Positions 43,044-51,587 are shown, counted from the first letter of the stretch. The stretch: 64,000 bases of DNA from Gammaproteobacteria bacterium (GCA_026708965.1 JAPOTY010000037.1:153949-217948); one strand, 5' to 3'. A program made the numbers and translations. Notes: generated by a model not told the origin, from the letters alone.

Positions 43044-43796
43044 TCAGGTCACCAGCCCGCGTTCCCGCAGCTTGCCCACAAGAGCCGCGACATTCTCCAC
43101 TAGCTCCCCCTTCTCCCGCTGCGCGGGCGGCTCGTAACCGACCGATTTCAGCGAAGGAACGGCGGGAAGGCCTAGCTCGCCGACCGCCAAGGTCTCCAAG
43201 GGCTTGCTGCGGGCTTTCATGATATCGGGCAGCTTGATGTAGCGCGGCTCGTTGAGCCGCAGATCGGTGGTGATCACGGCCGGCAGTTCAACCTCGATGG
43301 TCTCCAGGCCCGCATCGACTTCGCGCGTCACGCGGGCCGTGCCGCCGTCAAGCCGCACTTCGGAGGCGAAGGTGGCCTGCGGACGATCCCACAGCGTTGC
43401 CAGCATCTGGCCGGTCTGGTTGCAGTCGTCGTCGATGGCCTGTTTGCCCATAATCACGATATCGGGCTTTTCCTTTTTTGCTATTTCGAGCAGAATTCCG
43501 GCCGCCGCCAGCGGCTGGACCTCGGAATCGGCCTTCACGAGAACGGCCCGGTCGGCGCCCATGGCCAGCCCGGTCCGAAGCTGCTGCTGGCATTCATCGC
43601 CGCCAATCGCGACCGCCACAATCTCGCTGGCCTCGCCGCGCTCGCGCAGGCGCAACGCTTCCTCCAGCGCGATCTCATCGAAAGGATTGACGCTCATCTT
43701 AAGCCCCTCGGTGGCCATGCCGCTGCCGTCGGGCTTAACGCGCACACGGACGTTGTAATCGACCACGCGCTTGAGCGTCACCATGATCTTGCGCAT
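43044..43796 (-). CDS. etfB: Electron transfer flavoprotein beta subunit
   Basis: The 250-residue subunit begins MRKIMVTLKRVVDYN and has the nucleotide-binding fold with VKMSVNPFDEIALEEALRL, the AMP site region (GKQAIDDDCNQTGQMLA) and the recognition loop LPAVITTDLRLNEPRY. It is the first gene of the minus-strand run down to at least 39834. The ATG at 43796 follows a short divergent gap to the membrane protein at 43956. Confidence 0.95.
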   Translation of the reverse strand: MRKIMVTLKRVVDYNVRVRVKPDGSGMATEGLKMSVNPFDEIALEEALRLRERGEASEIVAVAIGGDECQQQLRTGLAMGADRAVLVKADSEVQPLAAAGILLEIAKKEKPDIVIMGKQAIDDDCNQTGQMLATLWDRPQATFASEVRLDGGTARVTREVDAGLETIEVELPAVITTDLRLNEPRYIKLPDIMKARSKPLETLAVGELGLPAVPSLKSVGYEPPAQREKGELVENVAALVGKLRERGLVT

Positions 43797-43955
43797 TGCT
43801 CCGCGAAAACTCCGCTGCCGACAAGGAAGCGCGCATTCTAACCTGCATATTGCGCCGAGGGCCTTGCCTGCCCCTCGCCGTTGCCCGCCATCTTTGCTTG
43901 TGACGCGGCGGCGCGGGGCGGTTAGACTATGGGCGGTCTATTGGAGGGGAACCCT

Positions 43956-44708
43956 ATGTACGGAGCGGAAGGCGATCTCGGCCACACGGTCTGGCTGATT
44001 GTTCATCTGGTGCTGTTTGCCTACTGGCTAGGCGGCGATCTCGGCGTGTTCTATTCCACCCGCATGATCCTCAACCGCTCGCACTCCGCGCCCCAGAGGT
44101 TCATGGCCTCGCGCATCATGCTATGGATCGACCTGATGCCGCGGCTGTGCCTGAGCCTGATGCTCACCGTGGGCGGCATTCTCTCGGAATACGTGGGAGT
44201 GCATCATCCGCCTTGGCAGTACGCGATGATCGTTGCGCTGGGCCCGGTGTGGTTCACGGTGCTGCTGGTCATGCACTTCAAGCATAACGCCAGCTTCATG
44301 CCCACGCTCACCAAACTGGATTTATGGTTCCGCTGGTTTCTGATCGCCGCGATCGTGGCTTCCGTATGGTGGTCGGTATCCACCGGAAGGCTGGATAACG
44401 CGCCCTGGCTGGCGCCCAAGCTGATCGTTTTTGCGCTCATGGTGTTGTGCGGCGTGATGATTCGCCTGTACATACCGGGCTTCATTGCCGGCGTCAGGGC
44501 GCTGGGCCAAGGCTCGATCACCGAGGAGCAGGACGACGCGATGAAGCGCAGCATTCATCGTGTGCGCCCCTGGGTGTTCGCGATCTGGGCCGGCTTGATC
44601 ATCGAGGCCTTTCTCGGCATCTACAAGCCCGGCGCGCCGCCTGCCGCAGAGGCCGTGGGCAGCCTCATGCACGCTATTCAGGGAATCGCCGCGCCGCTGC
44701 TCGGGTAA
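43956..44708 (+). CDS. Polytopic membrane protein of unknown function
   Basis: GGAGGGG six bases before the ATG at 43956 sets the start; an upstream ATG at 43929 lacks one. The 250-residue product has about six to seven membrane segments with several histidines near the membrane faces (HTVWLIVHLVLFAYW, HHPPWQY, HFKHN). That pattern is reminiscent of CopD or cytochrome-b-like heme proteins, but I cannot assign a family. It diverges from etfB and precedes the restriction enzyme gene by only 30 bases, though the latter has a different base composition. Confidence 0.6.
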   Translation: MYGAEGDLGHTVWLIVHLVLFAYWLGGDLGVFYSTRMILNRSHSAPQRFMASRIMLWIDLMPRLCLSLMLTVGGILSEYVGVHHPPWQYAMIVALGPVWFTVLLVMHFKHNASFMPTLTKLDLWFRWFLIAAIVASVWWSVSTGRLDNAPWLAPKLIVFALMVLCGVMIRLYIPGFIAGVRALGQGSITEEQDDAMKRSIHRVRPWVFAIWAGLIIEAFLGIYKPGAPPAAEAVGSLMHAIQGIAAPLLG

Positions 44709-44738
44709 TCCTTGCCGCAGCCTCACCCCCCTGCATCA

Positions 44739-45341
44739 ATGTCAATTGCAAGAAGCACAACTGATCCTGGATCATTCAATCAGGAGATCATTCTTCCTTA
44801 TGAGCTTCGATTGGACGATTTCCGTTCTTCTTTACAAGATGTTTACGATTTCTTCTTCGACGTAAACGAGCATCTGCTATCAAAAGGCCTCCAGCGGCTT
44901 GACGACATATTGAGGCCCGCCATTATGTCGGGCGTCTTGTCGGACATGCTCACATCCAGCCTTGCAAAGCATTCCAGGGTTCTTGTTGAAAACGAATACT
45001 TCAACGGCCATCCGGATCTTCTTGTCCAAGGCATTTATCCGAATAACTCAATCAAGGCGGGCGAGGAGGGAATTGAAATCAAAACGACCCGCAAGCGAGG
45101 AGGCGCAGTAGATACGCACGGCGCTCGTGATCAGTGGATGTGCGTATTTGTTTACCAAGTGGATGCCGACACGGAGCCTGCCGCAAACCGGCATCCCATG
45201 ACGTTTACCGAAGTTTATCTTGGCAAAGTTACTGTGAATGACTTCAGGAGAAATCCAAGAGGGGAACTTGGCACGCGAACGGCCACGCTGCACGCAGATG
45301 GAATTAGGAAGCTACGCGAAAACTGGGTCTATAAGATTTAG
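44739..45341 (+). CDS. Putative type II restriction endonuclease (PD-(D/E)XK)
   Basis: From the ATG at 44739 the product is 200 residues. It carries HPD (residues 91-93, catalytic D93) followed by E113-I-K115 in GIEIKTTRKRGG, the PD-D/ExK nuclease signature. An upstream TTG at 44712 is possible but adds no family sequence. Its 3' end overlaps the convergent methyltransferase gene by 38 bases, a common arrangement for restriction-modification pairs. The segment is visibly richer in A and T than its neighbours, suggesting acquisition by transfer. I do not recognise its specificity. Confidence 0.7.
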   Translation: MSIARSTTDPGSFNQEIILPYELRLDDFRSSLQDVYDFFFDVNEHLLSKGLQRLDDILRPAIMSGVLSDMLTSSLAKHSRVLVENEYFNGHPDLLVQGIYPNNSIKAGEEGIEIKTTRKRGGAVDTHGARDQWMCVFVYQVDADTEPAANRHPMTFTEVYLGKVTVNDFRRNPRGELGTRTATLHADGIRKLRENWVYKI

Positions 45342-46482
45342 CAGCACCGTTGGGCATGTAGGCCGTGAGCTTCGGAATCGCCTCAACAGCGCGGAGGAAA
45401 TAGTCCCTGTCCTTCTCTATTCCGAGGCTCTCATAACCCATAACATTGCTCGCCGCCAACGTGGATCCAGAGCCGGCAAAAGTATCGAGCACAACCCCTT
45501 CGCCGAGAGGCAAAGCTCCCCGCACCAGTATTCGCAGAAATGCTTGCGGCTTCAAACTAGGATGAGGCGCCATATCTTTCTCCTTGCGCCGTGTAGGCGC
45601 AGAAGGAATAACATCGCCAAAGGGCTTCATAGGCTCTGGTCGCCGGAATCCGCCTGTTTTCCATCTCCTTAGATTATCTTGAACCCTACCTTCCACAGGT
45701 TTTCTGAACATCAGCCAAGGTTCCCACATAGATCGCGGCATCACACTGACATTCTGAAATTCATCATGGGCCCCCTTGGGGCGGTCACCACCTCGCATCG
45801 TCATCGTCAAACGGATGATTTCTCCCCGGCGCTCAAGCCCAGCCTCCGACAAAGCAGTTGCAACAATGTGCGATACGAGAGGGTTGGAGGCCACTATCAC
45901 ATTTGCGCCGGGCACCAGAACAGGCAAGACCATTCGTCCCCATGCGGCAAAGAACTGCCCTATGTACTCGATTTGCCTCGCATTGAGCGTTGTGAATCGC
46001 GGAAGCGGTGACCGTCGATGACCATCAAAAGATGGCGGCAAACGCCATACGCCTCCTTTGCCGATACGCAGTTTCCGCTGCTGCTCTCGGGAATACTCAT
46101 GCATTCCGTAAGGGGGGTCCGTTACGATGGCATGCACGGAATTTGGAGGTTGTTGACCCAGCCAAGCGAGACAATCATTATGATGCAGAGTGGAGCGGGC
46201 GAAATGAAACGGCTGCTCTTGCTGCTCCACAAACGCCGGAAACCTTCCTTCCGGGCTTGCCTGAACCGCTTTAGCACGGTATGTGCCCCTAGCTTCACGA
46301 ATAAAAAGCTCTGGCGTGTTCAACCTCAAATAAGATCGGATTGATGAGACAGGCGTCGCGCCGATTTTTTTGTGAACGGCCTCCACGATGGAAGAGACGG
46401 TAAGAGGACTGCCTGAATCCCCCAAAACCGTGAGTATGGCATCGCGCACACGCCCCGGGGGATGCTTGTTCAAGCGTCTCAT
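45304..46482 (-). CDS. Beta-class DNA methyltransferase with N-terminal winged helix
   Basis: The 392-residue enzyme has motif IV DPPY (122-125) before motif I FAGSGST (335-341), the beta-class order of N6-adenine or N4-cytosine methylases. Residues 8-72 form a winged helix like the HARE-HTH domain of restriction systems (DAILTVLGDSGSPLTVSSIV). It should protect the site cut by the convergent nuclease. The target recognition region lies between, about 150-320. The ATG at 46482 has no ribosome site, and a tandem palindrome sits 11 bases upstream, so expression may be self-limiting. Confidence 0.85.
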   Translation of the reverse strand: MRRLNKHPPGRVRDAILTVLGDSGSPLTVSSIVEAVHKKIGATPVSSIRSYLRLNTPELFIREARGTYRAKAVQASPEGRFPAFVEQQEQPFHFARSTLHHNDCLAWLGQQPPNSVHAIVTDPPYGMHEYSREQQRKLRIGKGGVWRLPPSFDGHRRSPLPRFTTLNARQIEYIGQFFAAWGRMVLPVLVPGANVIVASNPLVSHIVATALSEAGLERRGEIIRLTMTMRGGDRPKGAHDEFQNVSVMPRSMWEPWLMFRKPVEGRVQDNLRRWKTGGFRRPEPMKPFGDVIPSAPTRRKEKDMAPHPSLKPQAFLRILVRGALPLGEGVVLDTFAGSGSTLAASNVMGYESLGIEKDRDYFLRAVEAIPKLTAYMPNGAAKSYRPSFRVAS

Positions 46483-46493
46483 GCCGGAATGCT

Positions 46494-46509
46494 AGACGTC
46501 TAGACGTCT
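46494..46509. promoter_or_regulatory. Tandem palindromic operator-like site before the methyltransferase
   Basis: AGACGTCTAGACGTCT is a perfect 16-base palindrome made of two copies of TAGACGTC in tandem (46493-46500, 46501-46508), with two GACGTC sites. It lies 11 bases upstream of the methyltransferase start, where a promoter core or ribosome site is expected. It may be an autoregulatory operator for the methylase's winged helix, or a pair of recognition sites of the restriction-modification system itself. Confidence 0.55.
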
Positions 46510-46790
46510 TAGGTCAACGGGTGGCGTAGAGAGCCCATTAAAGTGCCCGGTCGCATCCTCATGCGTTTCTTGTTTTGGACGGGCGCGGCATGGGGACGGG
46601 CAAGCATCGGGAGTGGAGGCGCATGAAGATGTCCGGGGATGCGCTTCGGGATTGGAAAGGCGACTGTTTCGTGACGGGCGAAACGTCCATGCCTACGACT
46701 ACGGCATCAGAATGCGGACTGCATTGGGGTGCGCTCCCTGATTTTGCCGCCTCACCGCGTTTTCTGATCGAAGGGAGTCCGCACATAAAT
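46510..46790. other. Intergenic stretch between R-M system and Zur-type operon
   Basis: This part of the 414-base gap (46483-46896) holds no recognisable gene. It contains a small hairpin with a GTTTCG/CGAAAC stem and a 7-base loop within 46668-46690, and one weak small open frame (46623-46802). The 94 bases after the Zur-like site form the leader of the downstream operon. Confidence 0.5.
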
Positions 46791-46802
46791 GATATAATGT
46801 AA
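46623..46802 (+). CDS. Possible small protein, 59 residues
   Basis: A short frame with GGAGTGGAGG upstream of its ATG (MKMSGDALRDWKGDCF...) fills most of the gap before the Zur-like site. It has no recognised family, no membrane segment and two cysteines. Its last codons run through the presumed operator and -10, which argues against it. An antisense frame covers the same bases. Kept as a low-confidence call. Confidence 0.15.
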   Translation: MKMSGDALRDWKGDCFVTGETSMPTTTASECGLHWGALPDFAASPRFLIEGSPHINDIM

Positions 46803-46803
46803 C
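46791..46803 (+). promoter_or_regulatory. Zur-box-like operator overlapping a -10 element
   Basis: Read on the minus strand the site is GTTACATTATATC, which matches 10 of the 12 defined positions of the gammaproteobacterial Zur palindrome GTTATAnTATAAC. It contains TATAAT (46793-46798) on the plus strand, so a bound repressor would block the promoter. It lies 94 bases before a COG0523 GTPase and DUF1826 pair, genes known to be Zur-controlled in Pseudomonas. Confidence 0.6.
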
Positions 46804-46896
46804 TTTTGGGTAAAATTAGACCTTAGCCGAGGCTTGCCGATCTTGGCAACAGCCGCAAGGCGCCGTTGTGGCCCTTAATAAAGCCTAGAGGTATAG

Positions 46897-48102
46897 ATGA
46901 ATCAACAAGCAAGCTTGCCGGTAACCGTGCTATCGGGATTCCTAGGCGCAGGAAAAACCACGGTGCTCAGCCATATTCTTAATAATCGGGAAGGCAGGAA
47001 AGTCGCGGTTATCGTCAATGACATGAGCGAGATCAATATCGATGCCTCATTGGTTCAGCAAGAGGTGTCGCTGTCGCATCAGGAAGAGAAGCTCGTGGAA
47101 ATGAGCAATGGCTGCATCTGCTGCACTTTGCGGGAGGACCTGCTGATCGAGGTGAACAAGCTCGCCAAGGAGGGGCGATTCGACTATCTGGTGATTGAAT
47201 CCACGGGAATCTCCGAACCCATGCCGGTGGCCGAAACCTTCACTTTCGCCGACGAGGACGGGGTTTCGCTATCCGATGTGGCCACGCTGGACACCATGGT
47301 GACAGTGGTGGATGCGGTGAATTTCCTCAGCGACTACGACGAGGCAAAGGATATCCGGGAAACCGGGGAATCCTTGGGCGAGGAGGATGAGCGCAGCGTC
47401 GCCGACTTGCTGGTCGATCAAGTCGAGTTTGCGGACGTGCTGCTCATCAGCAAGACCGATCTTGTCGGGCAAGCCGAGATCGAGAGATTGACCGCAATCC
47501 TCAGGTCCTTGAATACAAAGGCGCGCATTATCCCCATATCGCAGGGCCAGGTGCCCGCCGCCGATATTCTGAACACCAGGCTGTTCGACTTTGAGCGCGC
47601 CCGGCAGGCGCCAGGCTGGCTCAAGGAAATGCGCGGCGAACACGTTCCCGAAACAGAGGAATACGGCATCGGCAGTTTTAGCTATGTGGCCCGTCGGCCG
47701 TTTCATCCCGAGCGGGCCTTCGAGTTTTTCCATAACACCGAGAAGTTCGGCAAATTGATTCGATCAAAAGGCTATTTCTGGCTGGCCTCGCGCCCGGAGT
47801 TCGCCTGGCAATGGAGCCAGGCGGGCGGAATCGCCCGCTACGGCTTCGCCGGCATGTTCTGGCACGCGGTGCCTCGCGATAAATGGCCCAAGGACGAGGA
47901 AAGCCTCGAGAATATTCTCGGTTTGTGGGAAGAGCCGTTCGGCGACATGCGCCAGGAGCTCGTCTTCATCGGGCAAGGGATCGACCGCGAAGCGATGGCA
48001 GACGCTCTCGATCAATGCCTGCTGGCGGAAGAGGAGGTGCTTAAAGGCAAGGAGCACTGGCTAACGCTGAATGATCCGTTCCCGGCGTGGAAGGACGGAT
48101 GA
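46897..48102 (+). CDS. zigA: COG0523 zinc-type metallochaperone GTPase (ZigA-like)
   Basis: The 401-residue G3E GTPase has Walker [10 protein letters not shown] (14-22), the metal-binding CxCC motif (C73, C75, C76 in NGCICCTL), an ESTG motif near 101 and SKTD (G4). The C-terminal CobW domain includes [11 protein letters not shown]. Members under Zur control move scarce zinc to essential enzymes. The upstream Zur-like site and the coupled DUF1826 gene support the zinc-starvation type. The gene symbol follows the Acinetobacter name by analogy. Confidence 0.85.
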   Translation: MNQQASLPVTVLSGFLGAGKTTVLSHILNNREGRKVAVIVNDMSEINIDASLVQQEVSLSHQEEKLVEMSNGCICCTLREDLLIEVNKLAKEGRFDYLVIESTGISEPMPVAETFTFADEDGVSLSDVATLDTMVTVVDAVNFLSDYDEAKDIRETGESLGEEDERSVADLLVDQVEFADVLLISKTDLVGQAEIERLTAILRSLNTKARIIPISQGQVPAADILNTRLFDFERARQAPGWLKEMRGEHVPETEEYGIGSFSYVARRPFHPERAFEFFHNTEKFGKLIRSKGYFWLASRPEFAWQWSQAGGIARYGFAGMFWHAVPRDKWPKDEESLENILGLWEEPFGDMRQELVFIGQGIDREAMADALDQCLLAEEEVLKGKEHWLTLNDPFPAWKDG

Positions 48103-48779
48103 GCGCCTCGGCCCCTGCATTGAGGACAGCCTCCTTCGGGACTCAACGCGGACAAGCCGTTATGGGGGAGCAACGCGATGTGCTGGCCTGCATTTACCAG
48201 GAGGAGGTGAATATCTCCATCTGGCAACGCGAACTCTCCGAGGCTTTATCGAATGCCGCCGCGCGCCTCTTGCTTGAAAATCCGCAACTGCAAATTTCGC
48301 GCCCGATGAGTCCTAGAGATGCCTATGAAATCCTCATCGAGTCTTTCGGCGGCACGGCAGAGCCGGCTGCATTGGCTGAGGATATCGCCGAGCTGGCCGA
48401 CATGTTCGGCTTCTTGTTCGATCTCAAATATATCGGCCTGAGGCTGACCGCGCTCGGCCATGCCATGTGCCCCCGGTTCCATGTGGATTGGGTGCCTTGC
48501 CGGTTGGTGACCACCTACCAAGGGGAGGCCACTCAGTGGCTGGCCCATGAACGGGTTGACCGCGGCAAGCTGGGGGCCGGCAATGAAGGGAAGCCGGACG
48601 AGCAGTCAGGCTTGTTTTCCGATGCCGGCGATATCCAGCAAGTGCGGCCGGGGCATGTCGCCTTGCTCAAGGGAGAGAGCTGGGCCGGCAATGCGGAGGC
48701 GGGCTTGGTTCATCGCTCTCCTCAGCTAAACGCCGGCGCGCGCCGCTTGCTGCTCACCTTGGATTTTGCCAACGAGTAG
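48099..48779 (+). CDS. DUF1826 protein, zinc-starvation operon
   Basis: The ATG at 48099 overlaps the zigA stop as ATGA and has GGAAGGA just upstream. The 226-residue product shows the DUF1826 pattern with [20 protein letters not shown] near the centre (a Cys-x3-His ... Cys set that could hold a metal) and [10 protein letters not shown] later. DUF1826 genes are Zur-regulated partners of COG0523 GTPases in pseudomonads; activity is unknown. It ends convergent with the oxidoreductase at 48867. Confidence 0.8.
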   Translation: MSASAPALRTASFGTQRGQAVMGEQRDVLACIYQEEVNISIWQRELSEALSNAAARLLLENPQLQISRPMSPRDAYEILIESFGGTAEPAALAEDIAELADMFGFLFDLKYIGLRLTALGHAMCPRFHVDWVPCRLVTTYQGEATQWLAHERVDRGKLGAGNEGKPDEQSGLFSDAGDIQQVRPGHVALLKGESWAGNAEAGLVHRSPQLNAGARRLLLTLDFANE

Positions 48780-48866
48780 GCCCGCCGCGTATAGGCCACG
48801 GCGCGCCGCCTCGGCGAATTGCCGGACCGCGAAGGGCGCGGGCGCCCAGCGGGGCCTCGTTCAGGT

Positions 48867-49886
48867 TCAGGCGAACCGCACCAGCGCCTTGCCCACGTTC
48901 CGGCCGCGCATCAGCCGGCAAAAAGCATCGGGCGCCTGTTCGATGCCCTCGGCGATATCCTCGCGGTAGCGGATGCGGCCTTCCTTGAGCCAGCGGGTGC
49001 AGGCGCGCAGAAAATCCTGCTGCTTGTCCTCATGGTCGTACACCACCAGCCCGCGCAAGGTGGCGCGGGCCAGTACCAGCGGAATCAGGCTGGGCCCGGG
49101 CGGCGGCGGCCCGCTATTGTTGTAGCCGCTCATCATTCCGCACAGCACCACCCTCGCGCCTTGGGCAAGATTGGCCATGGCCGCGGCCAGGACATCGCCG
49201 CCAACGTTGTCGAAATAAATATCGATGCCTTCGGGGCATGCGGATTTCAGCTTTTCGCCCAACTCGCCGGTTTTGTAATCGACGCATTCGGCAAAGCCGA
49301 ACTCGTCGGTCACGATGGCGCATTTCTCCGGCCCGCCGGCGATTCCCACCGTCCGGCAGCCGGCGATGCGCGCCAGCTGGCCCGCCATGCAGCCCACGGG
49401 GCCGCAGGCCGCCGAAACCAGCACGGTTTCCCCCGGCATGGGCTCACCCAGATGCAGCAATCCCGCCCAGGCGGTAAGCCCCGGCATGCCCAATATCCCT
49501 ATTCCGGTGCTGACGGGCGCGGCTTCCGGATCCAGTTTTCTGAGGTCGATGGCGCCGGCGCTCAGCCCGTATTCCTGCCAGCCGTTGGAGCAGACCGCGA
49601 GATCGCCGGGCGCGAAATCCGGGTGGCGGGATTCGACCACTTCGGCCACGGTGCGCCCGGGCATGACATCGCCCGGTTCCACCTTCTCGGCGTACAAGTG
49701 GCGTCCCGAAATCACCCCGCGCAAGTAAGGATCAAGCGAAAGATAGAGCGTCCGCGAAAGGAATTCGCCGTTGGCGGGCCTGGGAACCGGCCCCTCGCCC
49801 AGCTCGAAATCGGTCGTTTCCGGCACGCCCTCGGGGTAGCGGCGCAGCAGCACCTGCCGCTGAGTGTTGGGGAGCTTCGGGCTCAA
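48867..49886 (-). CDS. Medium-chain NADP-dependent oxidoreductase (CurA/leukotriene-B4-type alkenal reductase)
   Basis: The 339-residue protein lacks the zinc-binding residues of alcohol dehydrogenases and has the alkenal/one reductase signatures: LYLSLDPYLRG, GMPGLTAWAGL, the NADPH loop SAACGPVGCMAGQLA and FDNVGGDVL. It reduces alpha,beta-unsaturated carbonyls with NADPH, a detoxification of lipid aldehydes. The TTG start at 49886 overlaps the peroxiredoxin stop as TTGA. The two probably form a small oxidative-stress operon. Confidence 0.88.
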   Translation of the reverse strand: MSPKLPNTQRQVLLRRYPEGVPETTDFELGEGPVPRPANGEFLSRTLYLSLDPYLRGVISGRHLYAEKVEPGDVMPGRTVAEVVESRHPDFAPGDLAVCSNGWQEYGLSAGAIDLRKLDPEAAPVSTGIGILGMPGLTAWAGLLHLGEPMPGETVLVSAACGPVGCMAGQLARIAGCRTVGIAGGPEKCAIVTDEFGFAECVDYKTGELGEKLKSACPEGIDIYFDNVGGDVLAAAMANLAQGARVVLCGMMSGYNNSGPPPPGPSLIPLVLARATLRGLVVYDHEDKQQDFLRACTRWLKEGRIRYREDIAEGIEQAPDAFCRLMRGRNVGKALVRFA

Positions 49887-50365
49887 AGCTGCTCGAGCGC
49901 GGCCTCGGCCGAGGAGCAGCTCAGGCCGCCGCCCTCCTCCACGTTGAGCTCCGTGACGATTCCATCGTCAGCCACGATGGAGAAACGCTGCCCGCGCATG
50001 CCCATGCCGAACCCGGAGAAATCCCGTTCCAACCCCAGCGCGCGCGCATAATCGCCATTGCCGTCGGCCAGCATCAGCACTGAATCGCCGACGCCGGCGG
50101 AGCGGCCCCATGCGTCCATCACGAATACATCGTTGACGGCCATGCAGGCCACCCGGTCAACGCCCTTGGCCCGAAGCGCCCCGGCATTGTTGACGTAGCC
50201 CGGAAGGTGCTCTTTCGAGCAGGTAGGCGTGAACGCGCCGGGAATGGAGAATAGAACAACCTTTCTGCCCTTGAACAATTCATCCGTTGTTATCCGCCCG
50301 GGGCGTCCGTCGGTCATCATGCCGAAGGCGCCGTCGGGCATCGCCTGCCCTTTCTCAATGCTCAT
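49883..50365 (-). CDS. Peroxiredoxin of the Prx5 type
   Basis: From the ATG at 50365 (GGGAG seven bases upstream) the product is 160 residues, with the peroxidatic cysteine C49 in PGAFTPTCSKEHLPGY and the motif VNDVFVMDAWG. The C-terminal GLSCSSAEAAL may offer a resolving cysteine. Prx5 reduces H2O2 and organic peroxides with thiol donors such as glutaredoxin or thioredoxin. It is coupled to the alkenal reductase and diverges from the P-loop protein. Confidence 0.92.
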   Translation of the reverse strand: MSIEKGQAMPDGAFGMMTDGRPGRITTDELFKGRKVVLFSIPGAFTPTCSKEHLPGYVNNAGALRAKGVDRVACMAVNDVFVMDAWGRSAGVGDSVLMLADGNGDYARALGLERDFSGFGMGMRGQRFSIVADDGIVTELNVEEGGGLSCSSAEAALEQL

Positions 50366-50484
50366 TGGTTTTCTCCCGGAATGTGTTAGGGGCCGCCATT
50401 GTAAGTCAGAGCGCGGCGCAGCGCGCAAATGCGCCCAGCGGCCTTGCGCGGCGCCCAGCCTGCCCCAGGGCATACAATCGCCGG

Positions 50485-51318
50485 ATGCGAATGACGCCGC
50501 AAGAATTTCGCGGATCCCGGCGCAAGGCGGTCACGCTGATGGGCATGTCCGGCGTGGGCAAAACCGTGCTCGCCAACCGCTTGCCCGCCAATCGCTGGTT
50601 CATCTATTCCGGCGATTACCGCATAGGCACCCAGTACCTGCGCGAGCCGATCCTCGACAATATCAAGCTGCGGGCGATGGAAGTGCCGTTTCTGCGCGAT
50701 CTGCTGCGCAGCGATTCGATTTACATAGAAAGCAATATCACTGTGCATAACCTTGATCCCATTTCAACCTTCCTGGGTCAGCTGGGCGATCCCGGGCGCG
50801 GGGGGTTGCCGCACGAAGAGTTTCTCCGCAGGCAGGAGCTGCATCGCCAAGCGGAGGTGGGCGCTATGCGGGACGTGGCCGCGTTCATCGAGAAGGCCGA
50901 GCGAATTTACGGCTACCGCCATTTCATCAACGACGCGGGCGGCAGCATATGCGAACTGGGCAACGACGGCGCCGTGCGCGTCTTGGCGGAGCACACCGTG
51001 ATCCTCTACTTGGAGGCATCGCCGGAAGACGAGGAGGCGCTGGTTGAGCGCGCCCGGAGCAATCCCAAGCCGATGTACTACTCCCCGGAATTCCTGCGGC
51101 GCGCCCTCCCGGATTTCCTGAGCAAACGCGGGATTAGCGATATCGCCCAGGCCGAGCCGAAAGAGTTCGCGCGCTGGGCCTTCCCGCGGCTGATCGCGCA
51201 CCGTCGGCCGCTATACGCCAAGCTGGCCGCCGAGCACGGCTACACGGTTCCTGCCCGCGCCGCGCAGCAGGCGCGAAGCGAAGCGGATTTCGTGGACTTG
51301 GTGGCCGGCGCTCTCTAA
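50485..51318 (+). CDS. P-loop ATPase/kinase-like protein of unknown role
   Basis: The 277-residue protein has Walker A GMSGVGKTVLANRL near residues 18-31 and kinase-like features: SGDYRIGTQYLREP after the P-loop, ESNITVHNLDPISTF and a HFINDAGGSICEL segment. It looks like a small-molecule or protein kinase-like NTPase, not a known toxin or sulfotransferase. Starts at 50485 and 50491 (two ATGs) are both possible. It diverges from the peroxiredoxin gene by 119 bases and converges with a small acidic gene over 4 bases. Confidence 0.65.
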   Translation: MRMTPQEFRGSRRKAVTLMGMSGVGKTVLANRLPANRWFIYSGDYRIGTQYLREPILDNIKLRAMEVPFLRDLLRSDSIYIESNITVHNLDPISTFLGQLGDPGRGGLPHEEFLRRQELHRQAEVGAMRDVAAFIEKAERIYGYRHFINDAGGSICELGNDGAVRVLAEHTVILYLEASPEDEEALVERARSNPKPMYYSPEFLRRALPDFLSKRGISDIAQAEPKEFARWAFPRLIAHRRPLYAKLAAEHGYTVPARAAQQARSEADFVDLVAGAL

Positions 51319-51587
51319 TCCGCCGGGTTGAGCCCCGGCCAAGCCGCAAATCCATGCGATTCCAAGACATGGCGAATTGGACCGTAATATGCCTCCTCCA
51401 AATCCTCGTCGTCTTCGTCGTCTTCGTCACGATCTGTTGCGTCGGTCTCTCGTTGGCGCTCCTTGCAACTGCCACCCTTCGAAGAAACGTCCCGCGAGTA
51501 GCTATAGCCCGCTGCTATCTCTTTCTGGCCATTGATAGAGTCAAGATCAAAATTTTGGAAGATGCTGGCCGAATCTGCGCCTCTCAC
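51315..51587 (-). CDS. Possible small acidic protein
   Basis: This 90-residue frame starts at a GTG at 51587 and includes a highly acidic run (DEDDEDDED near residues 53-61) followed by LEEAYYGPIRHVLESHGF. There is no signal peptide and no recognised family. It lies 57 bases downstream of a secreted-protein gene on the same strand and fills most of the gap 51319-51644. The opposite strand has a hydrophobic frame, but that is probably the mirror of the acidic codons. Moderate to low confidence. Confidence 0.35.
   Translation of the reverse strand: MRGADSASIFQNFDLDSINGQKEIAAGYSYSRDVSSKGGSCKERQRETDATDRDEDDEDDEDLEEAYYGPIRHVLESHGFAAWPGLNPAD

Noticed and set aside
48819-50051. 410-codon plus-strand frame opposite the alkenal reductase and peroxiredoxin genes
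   Set aside because: The minus-strand genes have intact active sites and coupled stops; the plus frame shows only low-complexity Ala/Gly/Arg sequence.
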